NCBI GenBank assembly: GCA_016800925.1
Contig: JABCPU010000305.1
Location: 17,250 to 81,249 of the forward strand
Source: Suillus spraguei
Lineage: Eukaryota; Basidiomycota; Agaricomycetes; Boletales; Suillaceae
DNA: 64,000 bases
Direction: 5' to 3'
A model generated the notes under the pieces. That model was not told where the DNA came from, made no database searches, and saw only the letters and a program-made list of their open reading frames with translations. Each line of letters begins with the position of its first letter. Position 1 is the first letter of the stretch. Positions 19,758-30,514 of the stretch are shown here, in pieces. The position numbers were made by a program, and so were the translations under genes.

Positions 19758-22565
19758 TGAGTAGGGTTATTCTTTCCCCCGGTCGCATAGCTTTAGCGAA
19801 CTTCAGACTCTAACCATATCGCTGGGGACCCCCGAGCCTTACAATCTGCGCCGGGTCCCGAGATTAAAAGGGATATTCATTGTAAGTACTGCACTTTAAA
19901 TTGGTTATGAGTACAGAGTGACAACTCATCCGACAATTCGCTTCCCAACTCTCACTTATGCTAATGGCTCTAGAAAATGTTAGCTCCCGGGAGCTGCAGT
20001 CAGAAAAGAAGGCAGATGACTCAGTTGAAGTCGATGTTACCGACTCGAATGATGTCGACTTTGTTGCTTATTATGAGCAGGCTGCTGGCCGTTTAGTAGT
20101 CGGCCCCAAGTGTGTGGCTGTTGCTCGCTATCCTGAATCCATCGTTGCTCATTCGTTACCTGTCAGACAGGCGAAGGTCGAGTTTGGGGAGGTAATGGCT
20201 TCTAGGCTCAAGCTCAGCCCTGATGGGTCGAAGGTTCTCTGGCCTCAACCTGCCGATGACCCGAACGATCCACAAAATGTTCTTCATTTCTCACTGTCAC
20301 CAGTCCCTTTTACTAACACTGAGCTGTTCATTCGTAGTGGACCGATTTTCGCAAGAATATGCACTTGATCATCATTACAATGTCTGCAGTGGTACCTGAC
20401 TTCGATTCTGCAATTGGTATGTATTTCGCCCTTGCCTGATACCTGTAGTGGTGAATTTGTGAGATACTTTTATTGGTGCTAGGAATCGCCTCCATTTTTG
20501 CACTCGCTAAAACTTACGAAACGACCTCGGGTGTCATCAATGATCTAACGTCAAAGTACGTGATTATGCAATCGTTCGTTACATTCAATGACGATTGGTT
20601 GAAGCTGGAGCATCTTCCTTCTGGGTGAGGTCATACCATTACATGGGAATAGTCCATTCTCATCTGTAGTCTAGGTTGGGGAGGCATCTTCTGGGTCATG
20701 CTCATGAGACGCTATGGTCGACTGCCAGTGCTCTTCTGGAGTCAGGTATATATTTCCCGTTATTTGGTTGATACGAACTCTGAAACCTTTGAGTGCAGCT
20801 TTTTGCGCTTGCATTCATGATTGGCGCCACATTAGCGCCGAATCTAGCCACCTTTGCAGGTATGTGGACGATGATTTGGTATTTATTGGACAATGTTAAC
20901 TGTTGATGAAGGGATGCGCTGCCTGTCTGCATTCTTTGGGTAAGCAATCACGTTGTTTATTCCTGCGTTAAGCTGACTACGGTTTCAGAACGTGCCCCCA
21001 GGTGACAGTAAGATTAGTTGCAATTCTCATGATAGTGTCAAAATTTACCAACCTTCAAGGGTCTTTATGTCGTGACGGATATCTTTCCCTTCCATCTTCA
21101 AGCACGGAAATTGAACATCTGGACTTCAGGTTTTGTTGTGTCAGAACATGAATATCTTTAGTGAGGGAAACATTTCTCACCATCTTATAGGTCGCCTTTC
21201 CTATCACCATTTGTGTTTGGCTTTCTTGTAGCGCGCGTAAGGTACGTCTCATAGTGTCTTTGATTTAGAATATTTATCAATTATTGGATAGCTGGAGGTG
21301 GGCCTATGCTATAGGATCCATCTACAACGCTATAGTATTGTTTCTCATTGTATTTTTTATGGAAGAAACGTACCTTCTGATGTGCTATTTCTTCTTGGGG
21401 CCATGACATTGAATTTTTTGCTCCAGTATGTATGACCGTCGCCTCATATCGAGGCCACCGCGAACTTCCACGGGACTGCGATATCGATTTGAAACTTTGA
21501 TAGGTATTACTGGGTACAATATAGCGAAATACAGACCACGATGGCCGGAAGTTCTATTGGCATCTTTGGATGTCGCTTGGCGTCCTCAGTTTTTCTTGGT
21601 AGTTCTCTTTGAGGTGAGATTAAATAAATTGCTGACCATACTCACCAATCTGCTGACCTTCTGGAAAGGCATTTGTTTTCGGGTTCTCAATCGGTGTGAA
21701 CGTGAGCGTTTCTGTTTTGACATGCAGTAATAGACTTGATAACTTTTGTAGACGACGAATGTTGTCTTCATGGGATCTCCACCTCCCGTCGGCTTTGGCT
21801 TCAGTCAATATGCCATTGCTGGAGCATATGCGACTCCAATTGCAAGTTTTTTCCATCTATGAAGTGTGCATGACTACCGTACTCAGCTTGAGGTGTTTAG
21901 GTTGCCGTTGTGTTTGGCGAGCTCATTGGACGTCACGTAAATGACTTCATCATGAATCTAAATATTCGAAAAAATGGCGGTTTCTTCGAGGCCGAGAGCC
22001 GCTTGTGGTATGCAAATTCAACCGAGGATCTTTTACAAAAGATTAGAGCTGAGAGTTTGTGTAGGACCTGTTACTTAGCCATGCCGCTTTATATCTGTGG
22101 CTTTTTGACACTGGGTGCTGGGATACAAAATCTCAGCAAAGCCGCTCTCATTATGGGCTGGGGCATTGCATTTGTTGCAATCACCCTCAACACTGTTGCA
22201 GTATGTGAGTCTCTGATCTAATGTTTGAAGTGTCGTGAGATAACGATCTATATTATTAGATGCATACTGCAATGACTGCTTCCCTCGCAGGGCAGTAAGT
22301 GACGCATACATACTTGTTTGTATTCATGTGACACCTCTCACTTCTAGGGTTTTTTTTTTTTTTTGTGTTCTTGTTTATTGTCCGTTGGGGCGAGGCCCTA
22401 TAGTAGACAATATGTACAATATGTAGCTGGATGCGTGAATATACTATGTGCGGGGGGTGTCTTTTCTAATGGTTCAGGCGCTAAGGCGAGAACGGGGACG
22501 CCATCTTAAGGCGAGTCTAGGGAGGTGTGTGGCGTGTCTGTCTTCCCTCACTGTGGCGGTTTTAT

Positions 22566-23343
22566 TCATCCGTCCTTTGGGTCTGGAGGTGTGACGTCTC
22601 CAAAGATTGTCTCTAATCTCCTCGTGCGTGCGACGAACTTCAGCAGTTCCTTGACTCCGTCTATGTTGCTCAGAAGGTACTGGAGGTTGGTTGCTTGGGG
22701 TCCTGCTGCTGCCCGCAGGGCAGCTCTCTGTCTAGCGTACTTGTGGCATGACATGATGAAGTGGTGAACCGATTCGTCTCGCTCGTTGCATTGTTGGCAG
22801 CGTGCTGTGGGGGACTTTGCGATTTGGTGGAGGAATTTGTTCAGTGGGGCGTGGCCAGTGCGTAGCTGGAATATCAGCGAGCTGTGGCGGCGTGGTAGGT
22901 CATCTGTGATGTTCGCGAAGTTCTTGGATGGGACGGTTGGGTCGATTGTGTGGATTCTCTGGAGTCGCGGAGAGTCTAACATGATTGATTTTGCCTCCTG
23001 CTTGATTAACGCGTAGAAGGTTTGCTTGGCTGCTGATTTGCTGAGGGGGAGGGTGAGGGGGTTGCGGGCTCTGGTGCGTAGTGAGGCTGGTAGCAATCCT
23101 CCATCTGACGTTTCTCCTCTTGCAGCTCATTTTGCGTGTTCGTCCGCAGCCTCGTTTCCCGCTATGCCCTTGTGGCCCGGCGTCCACCTGATTACGAGCT
23201 TTCTTCCATCCGCTTCTGGCAGTAGGTCCCTTATGTCGTCGTGGAACTTGTCGATGAGATAATGACCGGGTTGGGAGTGGAAGGAGCTCGTGGACCTTAT
23301 GGCCGCCTGGTTGTCCACTCCCAGTGCCATTGTACCCTCTCCC
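22566..23343 (-). pseudogene. LINE ORF2, C-terminal RNase H and zinc-like motif
   Basis: After the Gypsy-3 insertion the RNase H domain resumes: MALGVDNQAAIRST, then LVIRWTPGHKGIAGNEAAD, which supplies the His and last Asp of the active site. The protein continues to a C-terminal Cys/His cluster, CQQCNERDESVHHFIMSCH, common in I/Tad-type LINEs, and stops at 22566 (PPDPKDG). About 200 bp of 3' untranslated sequence precede the poly-A end. Confidence 0.85.
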
Positions 23344-24112
23344 TGTTAAGACTGTACTCAAGGGTAGAGAGATCCGAAGGGCTTTGGCCTCAGTTCGTAC
23401 ACTGTGCCCCTTTCTCGAGTAATGCCCTTTATTTCAGGGAGGAGTTATTCGTCCGAAGACCCGGAAGGGGTTGCGTGACGGATCCGGGTGTCCGAAGGTG
23501 TCGGATGTAATACGTCCGAAGGTAATTCGGAACGTAAGGAGGGGAAAGAGATTAAGGCTAGTTTCGGAACAAGTTCCTAACTAGAAACTAACGGAGATGG
23601 ACTATCCGAAGATAGAGTCGGAGGTATGGACTATAGGAGTCAATCCTAAGTCTCGGAAGGTGACTTAAAGCGGAGAGTGACTTAAGTCCGGAGGAGGCAG
23701 AATGAGCAGAATCTAAGATGATATTCGAACTAAGGTTCTACGGAGATCTACAAGTGGTTTATATACAGTAAGTATCTAAGACGGATAATCAGCAAGTCCG
23801 GGACCGAGGGCTATGTACGAAGTGTAACGGAAGTCTATTAGTTATTGCACAGCGGATCAGTAAGCATGAATCGGAAATGAACACAGGAAACGGATCAGTA
23901 ACACAGGACGGAAATATAAACAGCCGGAGTACCGGTAGTAGGAGAAATGACGAAAGGAGATAGACGCAGATGTTCACCAGGGAGTTAAGGTGCGAGAAGT
24001 GAGTACATTCGGATGGGTGGTCCGGACAGGATCTGTGGAACGGACGGATATGGAAACGATCGGATCTGGACGGATATGATCAGATCTGAGATTAGAAGTA
24101 TGGTATATGACA
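23344..24112 (-). repeat. Gypsy-3 3' LTR
   Basis: A 769-bp LTR matching 30515-31283 by eye. It abuts the target duplication ctccc on its left and the polypurine tract on its right. It is rich in tccg/cgga tetramers. If bidirectional, it could also provide a promoter for the antisense gene starting at 24308. Confidence 0.95.
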
Positions 24113-24126
24113 GTATCCCCCCCTTA
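24113..24126 (-). promoter_or_regulatory. Gypsy-3 polypurine tract
   Basis: On the minus strand the bases directly before the 3' LTR read taagggggggatac, a run of purines as used to prime plus-strand DNA synthesis. Confidence 0.75.
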
Positions 24127-24307
24127 GGGCCGAACCCCTGAGGCACAAGAAGCGTCGATCCGGATCGGACAAGATTAATGCGAGACGATGGGGAAGTTTG
24201 ATGGTTGTAGTGCTGAGTCTGTAATCCAACAGATATACGGACGTCAGACGTCCGAAGTGATTCCTACCCCCACTTCATATCCTTGTTAACAAAACTTGTC
24301 TCCTAAC

Positions 24308-25322
24308 ATGTCTGGAAAGAAATCCGATGCCCCTAAGTCTGCTGCCGACCTTGTGGCGGATCTGGAGCAGCAACTGGCGGCTGCTAAGGCTGCAGCGGAA
24401 GCCGAGGCGGAACGGAAACGGAAAGAGGCGGAGGAGCGGAAAAGGCAGGAGGAGTTGAAGCAGATTGAGTTGGCTGAGATCCGGAGGGAAATGGAGGAAA
24501 AGAGGCGGAGGGCACTGATTGAGGCTCGGGTGAGTGCTGTGGACTCTCCCAGATCCGGATATTGATGGGTTGGCAAAGGCCAAGGCTGCTCCTGCGTCCG
24601 GAGCAAAGGATGGGTACTGCTCTCGTTGCGTCACTAAGGGCCGGATGTGCCAGTGGGGTGATGCTGAGAAGAATGCCATGGTGAGTCGTCCGAAAAACTT
24701 CGGATCCGCTGATTTCAACGTTTCGTAGATTAAGTCCTGTGACGTCTGCCGGAAAGACAAGGCCACTTGTCCTGGAAGGCCCGGATTCGTTAAGGGGCCT
24801 AAGGGCCGGAAGAGGCAGCGTCCTGCTGGTACTCCGTCTCCGAAGGGCAAAGGCAAGCGCCGTCAGAGGAGTCCTACTCCGGATGTGGCGGACGCGGATG
24901 TCTTCTCTAATCCAGTCACTATTGAAGGTACGGATGAGGATTTTGTGGAGTACGATGACCAGGCTTGGGTGGCCGCTGCTAATGGCATCATTGCTGAGTT
25001 GGCGCGGACCAACGGACTTCTCCAAGATGGTATTGCGGCAGCGGAAGGGAGTCGGATTGCCATGGAGCGGATGAGCTCCACCATGGAGGCCTTCCTCCAG
25101 CAACAGAGGGAATTCCAGGCCCTGCTCATCGAGGAAATCCGGACCGGATTTAGGCTTTCCGTTTCTGCCGGATCCGACAAGGATGGCGCTGGTGAGGAGA
25201 TTGGGGAAGAGGTGGCGGATGAGAATGGAGGGGAGATGGCGGATGGAACTGGGGAAGAGATGGCGGATGGGACTGGGGAGGAGACTGGGGGTGCCGGAGG
25301 TGAAATGGAAACTGGTGCTTAG
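24308..25322 (+). CDS. antisense cargo gene of Gypsy-3: coiled-coil protein with Zn2Cys6-like cysteine array
   Basis: Proposed exons are 24308-24529, 24579-24680 and 24729-25322: 918 nt, 305 residues, whole codons. Introns are GTGAGT...AAG (49 nt; the acceptor could be 6 nt further on) and GTGAGT...TAG (48 nt). Domains: residues 1-75, an Ala/Lys/Glu coiled coil; then CSRCVTKGRMC, 13 residues, CDVCRKDKATC; then a Pro/Lys/Arg-rich basic patch (GPKGRKRQRP), a helical middle, and a Gly/Glu-rich acidic tail repeating GEEMADGT. The spacing C-x2-C-x6-C-x13-C-x2-C-x6-C is close to fungal binuclear zinc clusters, with a slightly long linker. The second intron falls between the half-clusters. It lies wholly inside the element, antisense to gag-pol. 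Function unknown; DNA binding is inferred from the motif only. Confidence 0.7.
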
Positions 25323-25368
25323 TCCAGATCCGGATTTCCGCTACTGCCCTCAATGTACTTATATTTCG

Positions 25369-28300
25369 TTATGTACTTTTTCGAGCAATGGGACCAGGCT
25401 TGTCCGGATATGCAGAATGGAAATCCGCTACGAGATCCGATGCATTTCCGAGTTCTGTGGCCAGTAACCAGGAAGTTTCTTCGTCCGTTCCTTTGTATCC
25501 GGACCAACGGACGAGGTATAGAAGTTGGCAGTGGTGCCTACGACGGTCCAGTTTAGAGTCCAGGATTTCGGATATCTCGTACTCTGGTTCTCTGTCGACT
25601 TCGACTGGTGGCGGAGGAGGTTGGATGCGATTGGGAATGGTGTTCAGAACTGCTGGCTCTAACTGTGAGACATGGAAAACAGGATGTACGGAACGCATAG
25701 AATCCGGAAGTCGGATGGCGAAAGAATGAGTACCCGGGCGGGATATAATTTCGAATGGTCCCAAATTCTTTTCCGAAAGTTTCTTCGACGGACGGGTGGA
25801 GCGGAAGTACTTGGCTTTGACGAAGACTTGTTCTCCAATCCGGAAGTCTGGAGCAGGCTGTCTTTTAGCGTCCGCGGGTCCTTGATAGCGTTTCTGAGCT
25901 TCGGACATCTCATCTCGGAGGAACTGGTGAAGTTTGTTAAGGTCTAGGGCATATTCCTGGGCACGGATGGAGGATAGGTCGCGTTCCGGATGGATGGAAA
26001 TGTTCGGATGATAACCTTTATTGGCGAAGAAAGGTGAAACTCCGGTAGTGGCACTCGGAGCGTTATTGTATGCAAACTCTGCGAGGGGCAGCAGCTCGGA
26101 CCAGTTGTCCTGCTGATAGTTGCAGTAGATCCGGAGGTACTGTTCCAGTGTTTGGTTGGCACGTTCGGTTTGTCCGTCCCCTTCGGGATGATATCCGGAT
26201 GTGAAGTGTAGGACCATGTCCAATGCCTTTCCTAGGGAACGGAAGAAGTGGGATACGAACTCTGTTCCTCGATCCGAGGTTACATGGGACGGGACTCCAT
26301 GCTTAGAGAAGACATGGAGGAGAAATAGGCGGGCGAGATCAGGGGAAGTAATGGTATCGTGGGTCGGGACGAATATGGCTTGCTTGGATAAATGATCTAT
26401 GATGACGAGGATGGCTGTAAAGCCGGATGAGTCCGGAAGTTGTTCAATGAAATCCATAGAGATGGAATTCCATGGTTTTTCTGGGACAGGAAGTTGCTTG
26501 AGTAGACCGTAGGGCTTATGTCTCGGAACTTTGGCTCGGGCGCAGGATGTGCAGGATCTGACATACTCTTTGACAAAGGCTCGTACTCCGGGCCAGGTGT
26601 AGTTGCGTCGGATGAGCTCGAGAGTACGATTCTGTCCGAAATGTCCGGATAGGGGGTGGTCATGGCAATTCCAGAGGATGCGAAGTCGTAGATCATTGGT
26701 ATCCGGAACGTAGATGCGGTTGTCACAACAAAGGAATCCACCATCGTCTATTGTCCATCTCGGATCCGAAGGAACCGGAAGATGTGTTTGTGCAACGGGG
26801 TCATTAGGAAGTGCTATCAGAATGTCTTTCCGGAGGTGTTCGGTGTCCATAAGAACAGCTGCTCTAAGGACCGGAGTTGCTAAAATGGAAGCTCGTAGGG
26901 ACGAAGCTAATTGTTCCGAAGCAAATATTGGACGGAGGTTGTGAGGGTTAATCTGAGCGTAGTCCTTATCCCCCTCTTTAGGGTAGACGTCCCATCGTCT
27001 AGTGAGGGAATCTGGCTTGACTCCGAGTCTTCCAGGACGGTAACGGATAACGAGGTTGAACTGATGGAGGAACTCAGACCAGCGGGCCTGACGACGGGAT
27101 AGCAGTTTGGTGGTAGAGAAATACTCAAGGTTCTTGTGGTCCGTGACAACATCTATAGGCTCGGACGAGCCTTCTAGGTAATGGCGCCAGGTTCGGAACG
27201 CAGCATAGATGGCTAGTAGTTCCTTATCATGGACATCATAGTTGAGTTCTGCACCGGACAGTGTCCGGGAGTAAAATGCCACCGGACGAAGTTCCGAGTC
27301 TGGGCACACAATGGATAGTATTGCAGCGATAGCGTAATCCGAGGCATCAGTTTCCACAACTATAGGAACATTCGGAATCCAATGCGTAAGCACCGGAGCG
27401 GACGTGAAGGCTTTCTTGAGTGCGTTAAATGATTTCCGGCATTCCTCGGAAAAGTCCCAAGTGACGCCCTTGCGAGTGAGTCGAGTAAGGGGAACCACGA
27501 TATCCGAGTAGTTGAAGATGAAGCGACGATAGAAATTAGCGAATCCGAGGAAAGATTGGATGTCCTTGACTTTCCGAGGCTCTGGCCAGTCTATGATGGA
27601 CTGGATTTTCTCGGACGACATCGTCAAGCCATCCGGAGATAGGAGGTAACCAAGATACTCGACGGAGGAGGAGTGGAATTCGCATTTCTCGGGTTTGGCA
27701 TATAGTCGGTGTTTACGGAGACGTCGTAAAACTTCTCGGACATGTTCCTTATGACTTGCAAGGTCTTGGGAATAGATAAGGATGTCATCCAGATATACAA
27801 CAACACATACGTCCAGCATATCGGCAAACACGCTATTGACAAAGCGCTGGAAAGCTGCCGGAGCATTCGTGAGGCCTTCCGGCATCACCAACCATTCATA
27901 GGAGCCATAGCGCGTACGGAAGGAAGTCTTCCACTCGTCTCCTTCTGTTATCCGGACGAGGTGATATGCAGATCGGAGATCAATTTTGGTATATACCTTA
28001 GCGCGGCTCGGGGAGTCAAGAAGGTCGGCAATGAGGGGTAACGGATATCGGTCTTTCTTGGTGATGTGGTTAAGGCCGCGGAAATCCACACAAAGGCGGA
28101 GGGATCCATCCTTCTTTTTGACAAATAGGACGGGGGCTCCGTGGGGAGAAGATGAGGAGCGGAGAAGTCCGGACGAGATGTTTTCGTCAAGGAACTTCCG
28201 AAGGGCCTCAAGCTCTACCGGAGAAAGAGAGTATATGGTTCCGAGAGGCGGACTAGCCCCTTCTTCCAACTCAATCTTGAGGTCGTAGGGTCGATGTGGG

Positions 28301-29115
28301 GGAAGTTGTCCGGCTTTGCCTTTGTCGAAGACATCCGCAAATTCGTGGTACTCGGAAGGGATTCTGGAGAGGTCTGGAGGATCGGATGATACGGATGCGG
28401 ATCGAAGGTTTACTTCGGAGGGACGGAGGTAGATGCTGAACTGAGTGGATCCTTCTAACTTGCAGGCACGGCAAAAGGCCACTGCGTTTATCAACGATAT
28501 GTTAGGGACTGGGGTACCAGCGGAGGGTTCGGATTTGGTCGGAGGCGGAGTCTCCGCCACGGATGGGGTGCTCTGATGCGACGGAGATTTTGGAGGGGAG
28601 GAATCTTCTTTGGGTGGAATACCCGAAGGTAACAGAGGCGTTGGATTGGATTTTCCTGCCATGGTCGGTGTGTCCGGAGGCAGCGATGATGCGGATGGGG
28701 TCAATGGTACTCCTTGTTCAGTAGTTCGGAACTCGATGCTGCCCAATACCCAGTCAATCAACGGATTGTGTCGGGTGAGCCAGCTATATCCGAGAACGAT
28801 ATAACATGAGGAATCCAAAGGGGTGACGTAGAACGTGTCGGAAGTGATTACACCGGAGGAGAATCGGACGGATAAGTTTATGGCTTCGACAATATTGTTA
28901 TTGCATGTACCATCAAATAAACGGAGTGGAAGCGGAGGAATCTGATAGGTAGGAATTTTATGTTCTCGGACGAAATCAGTGTCTATGAAGCAGTGGGAGG
29001 AACCACAGTCTATGAGGGCCGGAAAGTCAGATATATTGGAGAAAGATGGAAGAGAGACATATGGACACAGAGAGTTCGGATCAGGAAGAGTTACAGCGTT
29101 GAGTCGTAGTTCCAT
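25369..29115 (-). CDS. Gypsy-3 pol: protease, RT, RNase H, integrase, chromodomain
   Basis: An uninterrupted frame of 1248 residues from its first ATG. It is also open upstream to the gag frameshift site. Protease LIDCGSSHCFIDTDF near residue 36; RT with LRLCVDFRGLN and VVYLDDILIYS near 440; RNase H with ETDASDYAIAAIL and TDHKNLEYFSTT; integrase HHCC domain (LSGHFGQNRTLELI, SCTSCARAK); DDE core with MDFIEQLPDSSG, TSDRGTEFVS and NQTLEQYLR; and a C-terminal chromodomain (YEISEILDSKLDRR, LVRWSGYKGTDEETSW). All catalytic residues I looked for are present. The product should be able to copy and insert the element, so this copy is a candidate for current activity. Confidence 0.95.
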   Translation of the reverse strand: MELRLNAVTLPDPNSLCPYVSLPSFSNISDFPALIDCGSSHCFIDTDFVREHKIPTYQIPPLPLRLFDGTCNNNIVEAINLSVRFSSGVITSDTFYVTPLDSSCYIVLGYSWLTRHNPLIDWVLGSIEFRTTEQGVPLTPSASSLPPDTPTMAGKSNPTPLLPSGIPPKEDSSPPKSPSHQSTPSVAETPPPTKSEPSAGTPVPNISLINAVAFCRACKLEGSTQFSIYLRPSEVNLRSASVSSDPPDLSRIPSEYHEFADVFDKGKAGQLPPHRPYDLKIELEEGASPPLGTIYSLSPVELEALRKFLDENISSGLLRSSSSPHGAPVLFVKKKDGSLRLCVDFRGLNHITKKDRYPLPLIADLLDSPSRAKVYTKIDLRSAYHLVRITEGDEWKTSFRTRYGSYEWLVMPEGLTNAPAAFQRFVNSVFADMLDVCVVVYLDDILIYSQDLASHKEHVREVLRRLRKHRLYAKPEKCEFHSSSVEYLGYLLSPDGLTMSSEKIQSIIDWPEPRKVKDIQSFLGFANFYRRFIFNYSDIVVPLTRLTRKGVTWDFSEECRKSFNALKKAFTSAPVLTHWIPNVPIVVETDASDYAIAAILSIVCPDSELRPVAFYSRTLSGAELNYDVHDKELLAIYAAFRTWRHYLEGSSEPIDVVTDHKNLEYFSTTKLLSRRQARWSEFLHQFNLVIRYRPGRLGVKPDSLTRRWDVYPKEGDKDYAQINPHNLRPIFASEQLASSLRASILATPVLRAAVLMDTEHLRKDILIALPNDPVAQTHLPVPSDPRWTIDDGGFLCCDNRIYVPDTNDLRLRILWNCHDHPLSGHFGQNRTLELIRRNYTWPGVRAFVKEYVRSCTSCARAKVPRHKPYGLLKQLPVPEKPWNSISMDFIEQLPDSSGFTAILVIIDHLSKQAIFVPTHDTITSPDLARLFLLHVFSKHGVPSHVTSDRGTEFVSHFFRSLGKALDMVLHFTSGYHPEGDGQTERANQTLEQYLRIYCNYQQDNWSELLPLAEFAYNNAPSATTGVSPFFANKGYHPNISIHPERDLSSIRAQEYALDLNKLHQFLRDEMSEAQKRYQGPADAKRQPAPDFRIGEQVFVKAKYFRSTRPSKKLSEKNLGPFEIISRPGTHSFAIRLPDSMRSVHPVFHVSQLEPAVLNTIPNRIQPPPPPVEVDREPEYEISEILDSKLDRRRHHCQLLYLVRWSGYKGTDEETSWLLATELGNASDLVADFHSAYPDKPGPIARKST

Positions 29116-29171
29116 TGCACGGGTTGGGCCAACGCGACCCTCATCCCGTACGGAGTCAGGAGGGTCGCGGA

Positions 29172-30464
29172 CTAATTTTTTGCCTCATCCGAGGCTTCCG
29201 GTTCCGTTTCCGGAGTGAGCACAGCGGCGCGGCCTTTGGCAGCGCGCGAAGTGGATTTGGTGCATTCCCGGGCAGTGTGACCAGGTCCGCCGCAGAACAT
29301 ACAGAGCTTTTTGTCAAAACGTCTCTGACGCTCCTGGGTGGTTAGCTTTCCGTCTGTACCAACAACACTAGGAAGATCCGAAACTTTCGGGGTAGAGGAT
29401 GCTGTGGAGTATGTGGGTTTATTGAATTTGGGCGTATCGGATCCGGATGAGTTGGAGTTCGTCCGGTCGGATGTTGACTGCCTGGGAGGGTTGGAAGAGG
29501 TGGTTCTACTCTCTCGGGTGACTTCGCCCCTCCGTTCCCAGTAACGGGCATCGATGGTCTGGGCGAGAGTCTTGAACTCCGAAAGGGTAGTGGGCTTACC
29601 CATGCGACTAATCTCATCCTTGATTCGGGCCGGAAGTCCATTGTAGAATTGGCGTCGTAGGGCTCCGTCTCCCCATTCGCGTACTTGGGAGGCAAGTCGC
29701 TGGAATTCTACAACGTACTTGTTGATGCGTTGTCCGTCACGCATGTGGAGTTGTTCTAACTGCATCTCTGCGTCTCCGGAGGGATCGTGTGGTCCGAAAT
29801 TGGTTTGGAGCTCGAGCATGAACTCGGAGTAGTCATCCATCCAATCCGGACGGTTGCTATATCCGTCCGAAAGGAGGTCCGGCTCAAACCACTCGAGAGC
29901 CATACCCTTAAGGTAGGATTGGGCGAAATTTACTTTAGCGCGTCCGGAACGGAAAGCGCTAGGTTTGCTCTGGAAGTTGAGCTCACATTGGACGAAGAAT
30001 GCCCGGAGCTTGCGAGGTTCGGACCCATCGAAGGTATCTGGCTCACGGATCTTGACTTTGCTATCATCCGAGGTGGGGGTGCGACGGCTACTGCAAGCGA
30101 GGTGGTTAATGGCTACGGATAGTTGGGCTAGGACCCGGTCCTGAGGGTTTAGGTGGATTTGATCTTCTTCGTCATCCAGGTCCTCGTTGTCCGGATCATC
30201 AACTTCATCATCTGGTAGATTACTGCGCAGCTCATCATCAAAGCGAATGGTCGGGCGTGAATTGGGGTCTGGGTTATCCGGGTTCCGAGTTGGTGTTATC
30301 GGATCCGGTCTGACTTGACGGGCGGAGATACTCTGACCTATGTCGCTCATGCTTGCGCGGCGTTGAGAGAAACTGGTAAATGTTTGGACGATGGGTGTGG
30401 GATCTCGTTGGATCGGACCAAGTCCGGCTCCTCGGAGTGTGTTTTGAGCTTTACGGGGAGGCAT
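29172..30464 (-). CDS. Gypsy-3 gag polyprotein
   Basis: 430 residues from ATG 30464 (MPPRKAQ). An acidic stretch (DDEVDDPDNEDLDDEED) precedes the gag domain (LRAFFVQCELNFQSKPSAF, GMALEWFEPDLL, ANPH-like NFGPHDPSGDAE). One CCHC knuckle, CMFCGGPGHTAREC, lies near residue 400. The frame ends ...DEAKN in TAG at 29172-29174, directly after a slippery heptamer. Gag forms the virus-like particle and binds element RNA. Confidence 0.95.
   Translation of the reverse strand: MPPRKAQNTLRGAGLGPIQRDPTPIVQTFTSFSQRRASMSDIGQSISARQVRPDPITPTRNPDNPDPNSRPTIRFDDELRSNLPDDEVDDPDNEDLDDEEDQIHLNPQDRVLAQLSVAINHLACSSRRTPTSDDSKVKIREPDTFDGSEPRKLRAFFVQCELNFQSKPSAFRSGRAKVNFAQSYLKGMALEWFEPDLLSDGYSNRPDWMDDYSEFMLELQTNFGPHDPSGDAEMQLEQLHMRDGQRINKYVVEFQRLASQVREWGDGALRRQFYNGLPARIKDEISRMGKPTTLSEFKTLAQTIDARYWERRGEVTRESRTTSSNPPRQSTSDRTNSNSSGSDTPKFNKPTYSTASSTPKVSDLPSVVGTDGKLTTQERQRRFDKKLCMFCGGPGHTARECTKSTSRAAKGRAAVLTPETEPEASDEAKN
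29175..29181 (-). promoter_or_regulatory. -1 ribosomal frameshift site between Gypsy-3 gag and pol
   Basis: On the minus strand the last gag codons are GCA AAA AAT TAG. The heptamer A AAA AAT fits X XXY YYZ. After a one-base slip back the frame reads AAA AAA TTA GTC and stays open into pol with no stop. Gag would thus be the main product, and Gag-Pol the minor one. Confidence 0.85.
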
Positions 30465-30514
30465 GATATGGGATGGTTGCTAAGTTACTCGGAAAGGTTT
30501 GAGTTCGAATATAC

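Noticed and set aside
24530..24552. 23-nt intron in the cargo gene ending at cccag
   Set aside because: Too short for a spliceosomal intron and it gives the wrong frame. The 49-nt intron keeps phase and joins the cysteine exon.
24384..25103. Long minus-strand frame opposite the Gypsy-3 cargo gene
   Set aside because: Arg/Ser/Pro-rich shadow of a GC-rich coding region. The plus strand has the Cys array, coiled coil and introns, and the minus frame has no recognisable motif.
30465..30514. Standard tRNA primer-binding site next to the Gypsy-3 5' LTR
   Set aside because: The bases after the LTR on the minus strand (gtatattcgaactcaaacc) do not begin TGG and were not matched with confidence to a tRNA 3' end.
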